Positions 12,540 to 23,443 of a stretch of 64,000 nucleotides of DNA are shown piece after piece. The position numbers were made by a program, and so were the translations under genes. Origin of the DNA: Earliella scabrosa (taxonomy: Eukaryota; Basidiomycota; Agaricomycetes; Polyporales; Polyporaceae). How positions within the stretch are numbered: position 1 is the first letter of the stretch; every line of letters starts with the position of its first letter. The stretch spans positions 1,054,001 through 1,118,000 of the forward strand of contig JABYQQ010000015.1 in assembly GCA_022605405.1 (NCBI GenBank), read 5' to 3'. The notes below the pieces were generated by a model. It was not told the origin of the DNA, made no database searches, and saw only the letters and a list, made by a program, of their open reading frames with translations.

Positions 12540-13191
12540 CCGTCTCGTGTTGTTACTCATGCCACAGTCGGATTTGTTTGCGAATGGCATCATTCATCAC
12601 TGGTCGTTCCCATGTGACAGGCGGACATGAGGCGAGTCAATCCCCCTGTTGGTATGTCATCGGGCCTCGGCCTCTTCCACGACAGCACTGTGCCGGACAA
12701 TGGCTGCTGAAACGAGAGCTTGGCTGACCACTCTTCCTTTCTCAGGGCGCAACCTCGGGAGTCTGGATGATCACGCCGCATGGGCGGCGAATGCCGTTAT
12801 ATGCGTTGGTGCTATTGCCGCCTAACCGACGGACTTCTAGGGCCCTCGAGACACCTGTCCTGCTATCGTGACATAAGATAGTGGAAGGTCGTTCGCCTTA
12901 TTCGACGCATTGCGAATCGAAAAGAAGCTATTAGGCGCAAGATCACGACACGAGTCGCGTCCGCCGTCTCGGATAGCTTAGCGTCCCCGTCCATGACCAG
13001 GTCTCCGACAGAAGGGACGACGCCGATAAGGGTTCGGCTCCGAGCTTACGCTTATCTTCTAGTCCACTTATCGGTCATTTCCTTCATAGCGACGCATCTA
13101 AATACTGCCCAGCGATGAGAGTCCTCCGACCAAGCCCATCTCCCACCACCTTCCGTCCCTGACCCTTCTTCGACGTGCGGATCACGACTCC
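12540..13191. other. Intergenic region without recognised genes
   Basis: About 650 bp between IML1 and the F-box gene. It is more AT-rich than its flanks and has a CTAAATAC box about 95 bp before the F-box start, a plausible TATA substitute. I see no convincing ORF. Confidence 0.5.
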
Positions 13192-14590
13192 ATGGTCGAC
13201 GGTCTCTTAACCATCAGCCAAATACCCATACCCATCAGAACCATCGTCGACCTTCCATTTGATATCCTATTCGACATCTTCCTCTTGTTACCCTCCTGCG
13301 ACCTCGTCAATCTGCTATGCTGCTGTCGTAACCTATACGCTCTGGTCAATCAGGAATCTATCTGGCGCAATTTTTCCGCACTCTACGGACTCCATGACAT
13401 CACTCACTTCGGTGGGAGGTCGTGGTTTACTGTCTACACCCGGCTGCTGCATCCATACGGGCCGATGTTGGGGTTGTGGGCGGGAGATCACGCATTTACA
13501 GGCGGAATGCTCGACGTCCGCTTGCATGCCGGTGATGACAAGCTCGCGGGCGGTATCCATGTGGACATGTGGCAATTCCGTCTCCTCCAGCCGGAGGACT
13601 TGGATGGCCCCGAGAAACCCGAACCCCCTATGTACACGCCCATGGTCCGCATAAACTTCAGTATGACCGCGTCTCTTCATGGGGATGCACAGGTCCTGTG
13701 CTGCTGCTCCAGACGCGGGAAGCCCTCGCACCACTCCGCCGTTCTCGAGTTGTACTCCTCTACCTGCCAAAACCGATTCTTACACACCCGACAGGGCCAA
13801 TTTCCCCATCCGTCTTTTCCCGGACCCGACATGCGCAGGTCGCTTGACGAGTTTAAATCCAGATACCCTCGTTCGCCTTGCATCCCGTCCACGGTCGTTG
13901 ATCAAACGACCCAACTGACCGAGCGACCTCGCATCCCCGTCGTCTACACCGTGCCCACAGACTACCGCAAGCCCCCCGCCATCTCCCTCTCCTGCCCCCA
14001 CGGGTGCATCGACCGCATCCGGCCGTTCCTCGGCTTCGAGGACATCGTGCCGTTCCGCCCGCGCTACTACCCCCTCCGCCACGCCATTCCGCCGAAAATA
14101 GAGCCGCTCTGTCCGGAGTGGCACCCGCGCTCGCTCGTCGGCCTCTGGCTGGGGTCCCACGGGCCCCACGGGACGGAGTGCCTGTACTTCGATTGGGCCC
14201 CGCCCTCGTCGATGCTCCGCGCGTGGAAGATCACGGGGGACGAGAATGTCCCGCGCGGCGCGCTCAGCTGGGAGGTGGACACGGCGAGCGAGTACCCGCT
14301 CTCTCAGCTCCCGGACTGTGCGTGTGCGCAGGAGCAGGGGATTGGGGAGCTGTCGACCTATCGCCGCTTCGGGGGTAGTGGCACCATTAGTGCTCGGGGG
14401 TTCTTGTACGTGAACAGTTGACTTTGGTGCCTGTATGTGCTGCTCGTCTGACCTCGTTTGGCATAGGCCGCCTCAGATCACCCAGACCGATGTCGTGCTG
14501 CTGGTCAAGGAATCAGACACGGTGCACATGCTGTGGGTCGAGATGGAGGAGTGCTCGTCTTACATCCGATACAAGGGGAGAGGTGTTTGA
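13192..14590 (+). CDS. F-box protein
   Basis: Two exons (13192-14405 and 14467-14590), 445 aa. The intron restores a C-terminus (PPQITQTDVVLLVKES ... RYKGRGV) that the unspliced frame would lose at a premature TGA. An F-box is visible at about residues 17-55 (TIVDLPFDILFDIFLLLPSC ... NQESIWRNF). The rest resembles fungal F-box proteins with a C-terminal sugar- or lipocalin-like half: SLVGLWLGSHGPHGTECLYF is a recognisable segment of that kind. F-box proteins recruit substrates to SCF (Skp1-Cul1) ubiquitin ligases; the substrate is unknown. The gene is convergent with VPS41, with 250 bp between stops. Confidence 0.88.
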
Positions 14591-14840
14591 CTCTTCAACA
14601 GATTCATAGCGTCTCGCACGTCGCTCGCCAGCTAGTCTGGTATGTGATCATGCCTTTCGTCCACTTCAGTCTCTCACACGACCTCCCCGCAGATCTCCTG
14701 ACAGGCGATCTTTCATGTCTCGACGCAAACAAATAGCAGATGGCAAGAGAAATGGTATCAGCGTGCAGGGTAGTAATGACATGGGGAATAGGTGGGAGTG
14801 TCACATGTAATGATGCGATGCATACATCCGAACCACAAAA

Positions 14841-17800
14841 TCAAGTCCGTTGTCCCTCACTGCGCTTATGGCACACAGGACACCCCTGCGTGATCTTCGC
14901 GCGCAAAATCGCAGTGCTGCAAACACGAAAGCACAACGACATCAGTCACCCTCGCGCCGTGCGTCAGAGAGAGGGCAAGGGGACGTACAATGCGATCTTA
15001 CCGCCCAGGCCTGGCTGGCCGCCGATGCCCATGCCGACGAGCGTGGGATCTGGTTGGTGCGGCAGCTCCGCGTCGTGGTCGACGCAGTCCGCGTGCACGA
15101 CGTGTCGGCAGAGGAAAAGCAGGTTCAGACTGTGCGGCGTCTGTCCGATCGGCTTGTTGCATATCGGACACGGCGTCTTTGCTGGAAGCCGCACATGCAC
15201 CCACAAGTCCCCACACATGCCCGCGTCAGCGACGGGCGTTGGGATCGGGAATGGAAACGGAAGCACGCACCGCTCAGGAAGAAGCCGCTCGTCTGGTTCC
15301 GGTGCAGCCTGTGCACGAGGTCCGCACAGTCGCCGTTCATGATCGTCTGGCAGCCCTCGAGGAGGGAGACCTGGAGGTTGAAGTCCTGCAGGATCTTGAT
15401 GAGCGCGCCCTTAAGGCCGGGGATCTCGAGCCCGTTCTTGATGCGCCGGATGAGCCGGATGGGGTCGATCTCCGCTCCGACGTTCTCCAGCAGCCCGCGG
15501 ATGAACGCTGTGTACATGTGCGTGGACGCGTGAGCAAAGTGTGTGAGGAGGAGGGGGAGGAAGAGGGGAGGATGTACTGACCTGGTCGGGTCTCCGAGTA
15601 TCGCAGCAGGTCTTCCCAGAGGTCGTCGTCGTGCTGCTCCTTGGCAAAGTCGATCGCGCGGTTGACGTCTCCTAGCCGGTCGATGATGAGGTACAACGCC
15701 TTCTTGTTGTTGCCCATACGGCCGAGGAGGAACACCATCTCCAAGACGAGGTCGCGGTCGTTACAAACCTTGTATGCCTGCGAATAGCATGGTTCAGAGC
15801 GGACTGTTACGTCGGGCGTGGGATGACTCACCTCTTCCAGGTTGTAGTAGTTGCTCGCGCGCAGGAAGTCAATCAGCCTGCGCGGAGCATACTCCGCATA
15901 CAGCTTCACCTGTTCACAACGGATTATTGACCGGTCCTTGTGATATAAGCATATTGCACGTACCTGAGTATCCGCATATGCAGACGCCAGATGGGGATCC
16001 TTCTGGAAGAGCGCATTCAAGTAGAGATAGAGATAGTATGGCCGACTCTGCAGCTGCTGCACCACCCGTGCGATCTACACATCGAGCACTCAGTCATATT
16101 CATGAGCCGACAACGCGCACCACAGCAGACGTACCGGGATCGAATGGATGTGGTCGACAAGAAGCGTGATCGCCGCAACAGGGTCTGTGTCGACGTCCTC
16201 GCCCTCCTTCTTCCGCTTCTCGCGGAGCTCCTGATCAAACTCGACGAGGAGCAGCGCCTGGTCCTGCACGTCGGTGAACAGGTTGTTCTCGCGGATGAGG
16301 TCGAACACGTTTGGGCGCCGCAGACGGAGGAAGAACGGAAGCGCCTTTCCGGGCTGCCGGTTGAGAGTGTACCTACGAAGGGTGGAAGGCGCGTCAGCAA
16401 GTGGCTGTAGAAGAACAGAGAGTGTACGTGCAGCTCGGCGAGACATTCCATGAGAACGACTGTATCAGGCCCGGTGTGCTTCATGGACGAAGATGACGGC
16501 GCGCGGTCAAGTTGGGACTGCACAGCGACAATGACAGCGGAGATATCGTAGATGCCTTTCGGCCAAGTCTTGATCGTCTGCAGTAAAGTCTACCAAAACC
16601 ATCAGCTCGCGCCTCGCCATTCACATAAAACGAGAAAGGTTACCTGTCGGTCATGGGTGAGGAAGTGCCCCAGAATCATCTCGTACACCAGATGACCAAG
16701 CGTTGGGGTCTCGGTCGGGATGTACGGTATGATGACCTGCAGCTGGTGCTTCTGCGCAAAGACGAAGATCCAATCCTCCCATCGCTTCGTGTCCTGCCCG
16801 CACACCTTCGGGCACAGCCGCGCCGCCTTGACGAACTCGCCCTCGCCGACGAGGTGCTCGACATACCGCTGCCCAATTTGGACCGCGTCGAGCTCGTCCT
16901 TGTCCTCCTTCCGCACCTCGCCCTCGCTCCCCATGCGCTCGATGACCTCGAGCGCCTCCTCGTACAGCTTCCGCTCCACAAGCCACGCGACGTGGTCCCG
17001 CCAGTCCCGTGGTTTGACTACGACCAGGTCCCGCGGGCTGAGCACGACGTAGTACCGCTCCCCATCGAGGACCGTCGTGGAAGACAGCGCGGCGGTCTTG
17101 ACGGGCGCAGCCTCGACGTCGACGAGCACGTAGTCGTTGCAGCCCCACCGTTCGTAGCCCGATATGCCCAGCGCGTCGGCGGAGAGCTCCTCGCCCGCGC
17201 GCGAGATGATGCGCAGCTCAGGCCGCTCGGCGAGCTTGCGGGCCTGCTCTGCGCGGTCGGACGTCGCTTCGTCGCCTTTCAAGAGGGACATGTCGGGTGG
17301 AGAGTATGCGAGGACGAGGAAGGACGTCAGCGTGAGAGGCTTCGTGGAGCGGACTGACCCGTTGGTCTTCACGGACGCATTGGACGGTTGGAGCGCGGTT
17401 GTTGGAGGCAGTTTCAGTGGGTGGGTCACGACGCCGGCGATCATGCAGTCGAGCTGGAAGACTGAGGTGATCTCGACGAATAGCGGAGGGAGCTTTGAGG
17501 ATGAGGATGATGAGGCGGACTTGCGTGGTCGCGCGCGGACACGAGCGATCTCTATCTGGTCCGCCCAGCCGATGAGCAGAGTGGACTCGTCCTGCCAGTA
17601 CAGCGTGCACTTGAAAAGGTCAGCGCGTGGGCTGTCTGTTGGACGTTCGATGAACGTTATCCGGCTCTGAGATTGTGTGTCGTATATCTTGACTCCCTGT
17701 GAGATTATGCGGCCGATATGGTCAGGTCACGTACACATAAGAAAGGCAGAGCAGCATACAAGGTCGTTCGCCCACGCGATGAGGTTATCGCGCCACCGGA

Positions 17801-18642
17801 CTTGCCAGATAGGACCCTCGCCAGAGTGCAGGATGGTCTCCTTGTAGCCGAGCCAGCCCTTCTCGTGCAGGACGAGGTTGCCGGCCATGCCACCAGAGAC
17901 GAGCGAGCGCGTGCTGCTCTTCGCAAAGTTGGGCTCGAGCGCAACGGTGCGCACGGGCCGCTTCATGTTGAATACATGCGTTTCCGGGTTCGTGACGGAG
18001 AACACAGCGACCTGTCCTGAGACCATTCTCCGTGAGCACTAGGGAACATGACTGCTCTGGTCGACGGAGGGTATGCTCACCGTCTATGGACGCAGTTGCG
18101 ATCCAGTCGCCGGTGATGTCCATGGAGATGTCGAGCACCGACGCGGAGTGCGCGGCGAATGGCTTGATGAGCTGCCCATCCAGGCCGAGAACGTGCAGCT
18201 TGCCGCCATGAGTGCCTAGAGCCTAAGTCAAGTGGGAGAATGGAGTTGGGCGGATCGTGCTCGACGAGGGCGACAGAGCACTCACCAGTCGTTGGTTTGA
18301 GTACGCGAGTGCGGAGGCGGAGTCCTTCTGCAGCAGCTGGGGCACGATCCCGCCGAAGCGTTCGTACTTGAGCGCGGGCTCCTCGTCGTCGTCCTCATCG
18401 TCCTCCTCCTCCTCGTCCGTCTCCTCCTCCTCCTCGTCCGTCTCCTCCTCCTCCTCGTCACTGCCTTCACTGCCATCTCCTTCACCATCGCTGTCCCCCT
18501 CATCCTGGGCACCCCCAACGTCGGCATGCCCGTTGCCTGCTCCACGCACCTCGCCCTCATCCCCATCCACTTCCGTCATCTGGTCCGGACTTGCTGTGAT
18601 CTCGCGGTTCACCGGTTCTTCATCGTGTGGCTCCGTAGACAT
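14841..18642 (-). CDS. VPS41: Vps41, HOPS vacuolar tethering complex subunit
   Basis: Twelve exons: 18642-18286, 18222-18081, 18016-17760, 17696-16644, 16589-16432, 16372-16135, 16074-15964, 15909-15832, 15777-15582, 15507-15271, 15181-14989 and 14916-14841, giving 1031 aa. Features in order: an acidic Glu/Asp low-complexity tract (about residues 50-80), a WD40-type beta-propeller from YERFGGIVPQLL onward, the clathrin-heavy-chain repeat region (HLASAYADTQVKLYAEYAPR ... LEMVFLLGRMGNNKKALYLI), and a C-terminal RING (CPICNKP ... FLCRHVVHADCVDHD ... QGCPVCHK). Vps41 bridges membranes before homotypic vacuole fusion and late endosome/AP-3 delivery. The intron between exons 5 and 6 (16431-16373) appears to be GC-AG. 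No GT donor there preserves the frame ECLAELYTLNRQPGKALPFF. Confidence 0.95.
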
Positions 18643-18884
18643 TCCCGCACCAGGTATAGCCTCAGACACGCATAGACATAAGCACAGAGCAGTGCAAACT
18701 GGGTGCACAAGTCGAGCGGGTGCGACAAGGGAGACGCGAGGCCGGATGACGCGCGACAGTCGCGAATAGCCGCCCGCCTATGCCCAGCTGCGCACTGTCT
18801 CTGGACTCGACCATCTTCACCGTTCTACGTTGCGTCTACTTCACTCTGTGCTAGTCGCCTAGCTTGCTTGCACCGACGGAGAGG
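18643..18884. promoter_or_regulatory. Bidirectional promoter VPS41/COX16
   Basis: Only 242 bp separate the VPS41 and COX16 start codons, so the two genes must share a compact promoter. No TATA box is obvious. Confidence 0.5.
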
Positions 18885-19374
18885 ATGCCGCCGTTTTCGA
18901 AAAACCCGCTCAACGAGGCCGCATACAGCAAGCTCTTCAGGAGATATCCCGCCCTGTTCGGCGTTCCTTTCGTGCTGCTCATCGTCGGCGCGTCGTTCGG
19001 GATGCAGCAGTTCACGCAAACACGATACGATCTGCACTCACAGAAGGTCACTGCGGTATGCATGCGCTCGCTCTTCATTGACTGGAAGTTCCTGTCTGAA
19101 TGGCACTTGCGCGGGGTAGCTAAGCAAGGAGCAGGAGCTGGGTCTCTCACAGAATCGGAAGAAGTTCGATATACGGGAGGAATACTTTGTAAGTCCCCTC
19201 CTTTCCTCGCTACCGCCCTTGGTTCTCGCGTTAAGACACCTGCAACCCGGGTTGCAGAAATTGAGCTCAGCGGCAGAGCACGACTGGGAGCCCAAGCGCA
19301 TACAGCGGCCAAAAGGCTTACCCGAATGGGGCGTCCCTCCTCCCGAACCACCAGCCAGCTCCGAGAAGCCTTGA
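18885..19374 (+). CDS. COX16: Cox16, cytochrome c oxidase assembly factor
   Basis: Three exons (18885-19055, 19129-19188, 19258-19374), 115 aa. The protein has the Cox16 signature: a short basic N-terminus (PFSKNPLNEAAYSKLFRRYP), one membrane span (ALFGVPFVLLIVGASFGMQQF), the conserved RYDLHSQKV, then EQELGLSQNRKKFDIREEYF and WEPKRIQRPKGLPEWGVPP. Cox16 sits in the inner mitochondrial membrane and helps assemble Cox1/Cox2 into complex IV. Length and residue order match the family. Exon 2 begins after the acceptor CAAG at 19128, chosen because it is the one that keeps the frame. Confidence 0.95.
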
Positions 19375-19664
19375 AAGGTCAATACAAAGTCACCCATCAC
19401 CCTACCAGCATCTGCATCGTACCGCCCATCTAATGCACCCCCCTGTTGTACACTAGCTTTCAATAACACACATGCATACCGACTCGAACGACACTCCTCC
19501 AGAAGATACATATCTACGTCCGCGTCCGGGCTTCCGCCTGCGAGTGACTCCGTAAGCGATACGTGAGCTCCAGCGATTATATACACGCCAGAGGGCTGCC
19601 TGTCCCATTCCCACCTCTCCGGCAGCTGCGCTTGTCACTTGCGAGGTCGCCCTCAAATACCATC

Positions 19665-20165
19665 ATGAATGCCGTGACTATGAACGGCCTTCAAAGACGA
19701 CAGCCCCATTCGTCTCTCTATCCAGACGAGTCTGGTGATGGTCAAAAACCTGTACGTCCTCTACATCACTCAATAATGACTGAACACTTACATGTCACGA
19801 CCTAGTTCAAGGCGTCGCGATACATGCCCATGGAGAGGCTGCCCGGGGACAGGCTCTCCAAGCAGACGCTGTACTGCAGACGGGCATCTCTCTACTCGAA
19901 CGAGGTTGGCACTTAGTGGTCGCGGCGCGGTATGGAGCTGACTCTAACACTATCCGCCACACAAGCACTGGGCGACTCCCATGGAACGCCTGCCCCCAGA
20001 CAGTCTCCGCTATACTACAAGTTTCTGGTCACGGAAAGAGCAGATGTTGGACGTGGTGCAAAACCGGGGTCTCCTCCCGGACGAAGATGCCGACCCACGA
20101 GGCGGCTTTCATACATTCCGACTGAAGAACGACTGAAGAGCAACCTGTACATCGACTACGGATGA
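19665..20165 (+). pseudogene. Chimeric WYF-family pseudogene
   Basis: The left part looks like a normal family 5' end. It has MNAVTMNGLQRRQPHSS..., a GTACGT donor at 19752, an acceptor before 19806, then MPMERLPGDRLSKQTLYC. At about 19884 the sequence jumps back into a second copy, near-identical to 21256-21544, which restarts with the exon 1 end (ASLYSNE), intron and exon 2. In the second copy a deletion removes the codons for the start of the YYGF element and shifts frame. A TGA follows near 20130, before the WYF motif. It is a broken, rearranged duplicate of the intact gene at 21205-21867. Confidence 0.8.
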
Positions 20166-20201
20166 AGTACACGTGAAGGGCAGACTTGCTGTTGGTGACT
20201 T

Positions 20202-20933
20202 CTACAAGGAACATGTGCCCGAGTTCGGTACCGGCACTCTAGTCGCAACGTCTGGGTTTGCCTTCGTCGCGACGTCTGGGTTCGGTGCGCCTGCCTTCGT
20301 CGCGACGTCTGGGTTCGGTGAGCCTGCCTTCCATTTACTATGATGTCCAGTGCACCACAAGAATTTCCAGTGGGGATCATCTGGACACATGCGTTCAAGA
20401 CCTACACGCTCGCGCATAATGCATCATTCGCCATGACTCACCTGCTACTGAATCGAAGTACCACCGAAGCGTCAGAGGTTCAGAGCTCTCTATACCGAAG
20501 AGTGCCTGGATTTTCAATCGTACAGCGGCCGTATACACCTTGTGCCTTTGGTTGGGGTAGCGATCCGTCCGCTCAAACGCAACCACATAATCGCCGTCGC
20601 CATGGGGATCAGCTACCATCGCCACATCGAGTATGCCATACATTTCCTGAAGCTTGCGTCTCACGGGCGAAAACGAAGGGTAGCGTATCTTCGACTCGGA
20701 GTCGGTGATGAGACCTAGGGCTTTGGCAGCGTTCACGAGTTGGGCTCTCGTGATTGGAAAGCCATAGTAGAGCCTCGCCTTGGGAAGCTTGTCCTTGGGT
20801 AGAGTATCCAACGGCGTATGGTCCGGAATCTTCTGCATTGTGACCCCACTGGCATGTTAGCGATGGAATGTTGTGGCATATAGTGATCTACGCGCACCAA
20901 TCTGCGACTGGAAGAGGTTTGTTGTGATGCCAT
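20202..20933 (-). CDS. WYF-family small protein, subgroup A, with C-terminal repeat expansion
   Basis: Three exons (20933-20898, 20832-20442, 20401-20202), 208 aa. The first intron has a CTAAC branch site and the acceptor ATGCAG at 20833. Starting at the ATG at 20838 instead would be a simpler alternative. The core has KARLYYGFPITRAQLVNAAK, DYVVAFERTD and LTLRWYFDSVAG. The last exon opens with GLERMCPDDPHWKF and then runs into AGSPNPDVATK-type units repeated about three times. No signal peptide or known domain is seen. It is divergent to the next family member, 271 bp away. The function is unknown. Paralogues in this window are at 21205, 22211, 23444, 28587, 29503, 30524 and 33539. Confidence 0.75.
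20242..20331. repeat. Coding minisatellite, 33-bp unit, about 2.7 copies
   Basis: Two 33-bp units (20266-20298, 20299-20331) differ by a single base and are preceded by a shortened 24-bp unit (20242-20265). Unit length is a multiple of three and lies in frame in the last exon of the minus-strand WYF gene. It encodes an 11-residue AG(S/A)PNPDVATK repeat with no stop. Confidence 0.85.
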
Positions 20934-21204
20934 AGTACCGAGACTGTTGTCGTATTGTGGTAGGGGCGATTATCGTAGTACACTAGGTACATAGGTTCGC
21001 ATGCGAATGCGAACGCAGTCTTGGGCGACCCTTCGCCTCGATTTGCACTCACTACACGTGTCTCATTGATATTCCCGTGGACCCGTGCTTCCGCCTGGGA
21101 GCTGCGACGCCAGCTTTTCTCGTTTACATAACCCGCCTTCTTCATCCAGCGTCCATCGGGCTCTGCAAAAGTCATCTGCAAAATCGCCGCGCCGAACGCC
21201 AACC
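20934..21204. promoter_or_regulatory. Shared divergent promoter of two WYF-family genes
   Basis: A 271-bp spacer between the start codons of divergent family members. It must hold both promoters. I see no clear TATA box. Confidence 0.4.
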
Positions 21205-21867
21205 ATGGACACTGTGACCATGAGCGCACTCAAAAGTAGACGACCTCATCCATCTGCATCTCTCTACTCGAATGAGGTTGGTAGCTACCTAGTGGTCGCG
21301 TCGCGGTAATATCATGGAGCTGACTCTCACACTATCCGCCTAATAAGCACTGGGCGACTCCCATGGAACGCCTGCCCCTGGACAGTCTCCCCTCGGACAG
21401 AGCGCTATACTACGGGTTTCCAGTCACCGAAGGGCAGATGTTGGACGTGGTGCGAAACTGGGGTCTTCTCAAGGACGGAGACACCAACCCACGAGGCAGC
21501 TGCTATACATTCAAACTGATGAGCACCCTGTACATCGACTACGGGGTCATTAACGTGGCGCGAATCGAGAATCCAGAGGGGCCCGAATGGGTTATCGCCC
21601 TGGAGTGCACCACTGAGCGTTGGTCACGGTGCAAGGCGAAGTACGACAAGATCGACGAGCTGCAGAGCCTCTTCGGGATCGCCAGTCCGCGCGAGCTGAA
21701 GTGGTATTTTGACTCGTTTGAAGGTGAGCGTTGGATGTCTTTGATGATCTGTGGCATTCGTGTTGACTACTAGAGGGTACGCAGAGACTGAAGTCGAGCA
21801 TAAATGGCAGCCAGGCGATCCCAATCCCGACGACCGTCGGAGGCGTGCTCCGAGGCAGCCTAAGTAA
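21205..21867 (+). CDS. WYF-family small protein, subgroup A
   Basis: Three exons (21205-21276, 21348-21723, 21776-21867), 179 aa. The N-terminus MDTVTMSALKSRRPHPSASL matches the exon 1 pattern of the members at 19665 and 30227 (M-x-x-V-T-M-x-x-L). Exon 2 carries RALYYGFPVTEGQMLDVVRN, EWVIALECTTERW, DELQSLFGIASPRELKWYFD. The last exon encodes GYAETEVEHKWQPGDPNPDD then an Arg/Pro-rich tail. The GTTGGT donor of intron 1 is weak and is supported mainly by frame and by homology to the other members. It appears to be the intact source or sister of the broken copy at 19884-20165. Function unknown. Confidence 0.78.
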
Positions 21868-22039
21868 CGCGACCTCGAGCCCAGTGCCGGTACACGGTAT
21901 AGTACGCAGTCATGTGCACACTCATAGATGACGAGCATGGTCGGCCTATACAACATCATCGCGATAGGCATACATCAGGCATACATACTGAACCTCGAGG
22001 ATATGGAGCCTTCGCCGACTGGCGTGAAGCAGGAACGTG

Positions 22040-22200
22040 AACCGTGGAAAGCCTGCCCCCGACAACGTGCCGCCTTACGTCAGGGCGATCCGACGGGGTG
22101 CGGTCGCAAAAGCTTGAACCTGAGCCGCGTGCATCTATATAAGCTATATGGTGGGGTCAACCTCACTTTGCCACAGCCTCGGTCCCCCTGTGACAGTCCT
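22040..22200 (+). repeat. Duplicated upstream segment, copy 1
   Basis: The stretch around 22050-22190 (…CGTGCCGCCTTACGTC…GGCGATCCGA…) is repeated with moderate divergence at about 23290-23440. Each copy lies just upstream of a WYF-family gene (starts at 22211 and 23444). This suggests that promoters were duplicated with the genes. Confidence 0.65.
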
Positions 22201-22210
22201 GCGCTATATC

Positions 22211-23037
22211 ATGCTTTGGTCAAACGAACCCGAGATCTCCATTGAGGAAGCAGAGGTTAGTAGTCGTACTGATCTGGCCCTGCTAGTATCGATTGGCCTT
22301 CGGTGCAGTCTCACTCATTGAGTAAACTTTCCAGAGGATACATCTACAGTATTGTGCGGCATTTCCGCCTGCGATGACATGGGAAGCGTTCCCCATAGGC
22401 TACATCAAGTCCTGCCAAGTCAAAGCTTATCAGCTGTGCAAGGACGGCGAGCCTACCGAGGCACCTCGTTTTCACTACGGTTTCCTGCTGACCGGGGAGC
22501 AAATACAACGTTACGGGGACTTTTGCAGAACCTTTATGAGGGCCGTTACCAAGGATGAAGATGAAGGGCCTGATGACATCATCAGGATGGACGACATCAC
22601 TTGGTACATGAATTGGAAGTTGGAACAGGAGGGCTATTATGATGATATGATCGACACCAGGCCGGGCGAGACATTGTCGCCCGACCGCTCCTCCAAAATC
22701 TGTTCCTTCCTGTTCACCGGGGCTCAGGAGTTTCCGGAGGAAACCGACCCAGAACTGCGATGGCCTGACGAAGAACGTCTGCATGCGGCGGTAGCTATGT
22801 GCAAGAAGGAGATCGAGAAAAAGCTCGGACCAATCCCAGAAGCAAAATGGTACTTTTGTCTTGGGGGCTTTGGTCCTGCGTAAGTTGTGCTAGCCGCTTC
22901 ATTCGTAGATGAATGACTGACCTTCATGCCATACTAGGAACTACAACTATGCGGCTTTTGACGAGAACACGGTGTTCGGGGAGGAGCTGCTGAAACATCT
23001 CCCGCCGCGGATTACTAGGCACTCGCCTATAATATGA
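22211..23037 (+). CDS. WYF-family small protein, subgroup B
   Basis: Three exons (22211-22255, 22335-22879, 22938-23037), 229 aa. Exon 1 is short (MLWSNEPEISIEEAE). Exon 2 contains TWEAFPIGYIKSCQ, EAPRFHYGFLLTGEQIQRYG, KICSFLFTGAQEFPEETDPE, LRWPDEERLHAAVAMCKKEI and the closing PEAKWYFCLGGFGP. The last exon is NYNYAAFDENTVFGEELL plus a short tail. Its close relative is the frameshifted gene at 33539-34417. Cys replaces Asp after WYF in this subgroup. Function unknown. Confidence 0.8.
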
Positions 23038-23159
23038 TTTCACATCTATGTAGCCTTCAACGAGATACCCTGTAGGCTCAATATTATCCCCGAAGATGTC
23101 GAATTTCGACAAATCTGTCTGGCGCGAGAAGTACCGATCACTACGGTCATCGCTGATAC

Positions 23160-23262
23160 ATGTTCATGTGGGTTCACTTACGTGGTGGCCACAACTTCGA
23201 GCCCTTTGAGGGGGTGCAACAAGGCCTATTCTCACTGGCGACTCGTAGTACGCCTGGGCAAT
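23160..23262 (+). pseudogene. Relic of a WYF-family last exon
   Basis: This stretch closely resembles the terminal intron and exon of the gene at 23444-24262 (compare 24175-24265). Both have a TGTTxATGTGGxTxCACTTA segment, then HNFEPFEGVQQGL versus HHFTPFDGMQQGL, then GGCGACTCGTAG. No upstream exons remain. It looks like the 3' end of a deleted copy. Confidence 0.65.
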
Positions 23263-23289
23263 ACTAAGCTTCCCATAGACCAGCAACAA

Positions 23290-23440
23290 CAACGTGCCGC
23301 CTTACGTCGGGGCGATCCGATGGGGAGCAATTGCCTGCCGTCCCATGAGCGTGAACGTGAGCCGCGTGTGTACTACAAAAACTATGAGGGGGCCTTGCCA
23401 ACTTCACTTTGCCGTAACATCCCGAGCCTCCAGTCCCACC
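23290..23440 (+). repeat. Duplicated upstream segment, copy 2
   Basis: Second copy of the element at about 22040-22200, directly upstream of the WYF-family gene starting at 23444. Confidence 0.6.
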
Positions 23441-23443
23441 ATC

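Noticed and set aside
22040..22200. Possible tRNA or other RNA gene in the conserved upstream block
   Set aside because: I could not fold a cloverleaf or find internal promoter boxes; duplication with the neighbouring genes explains the similarity.
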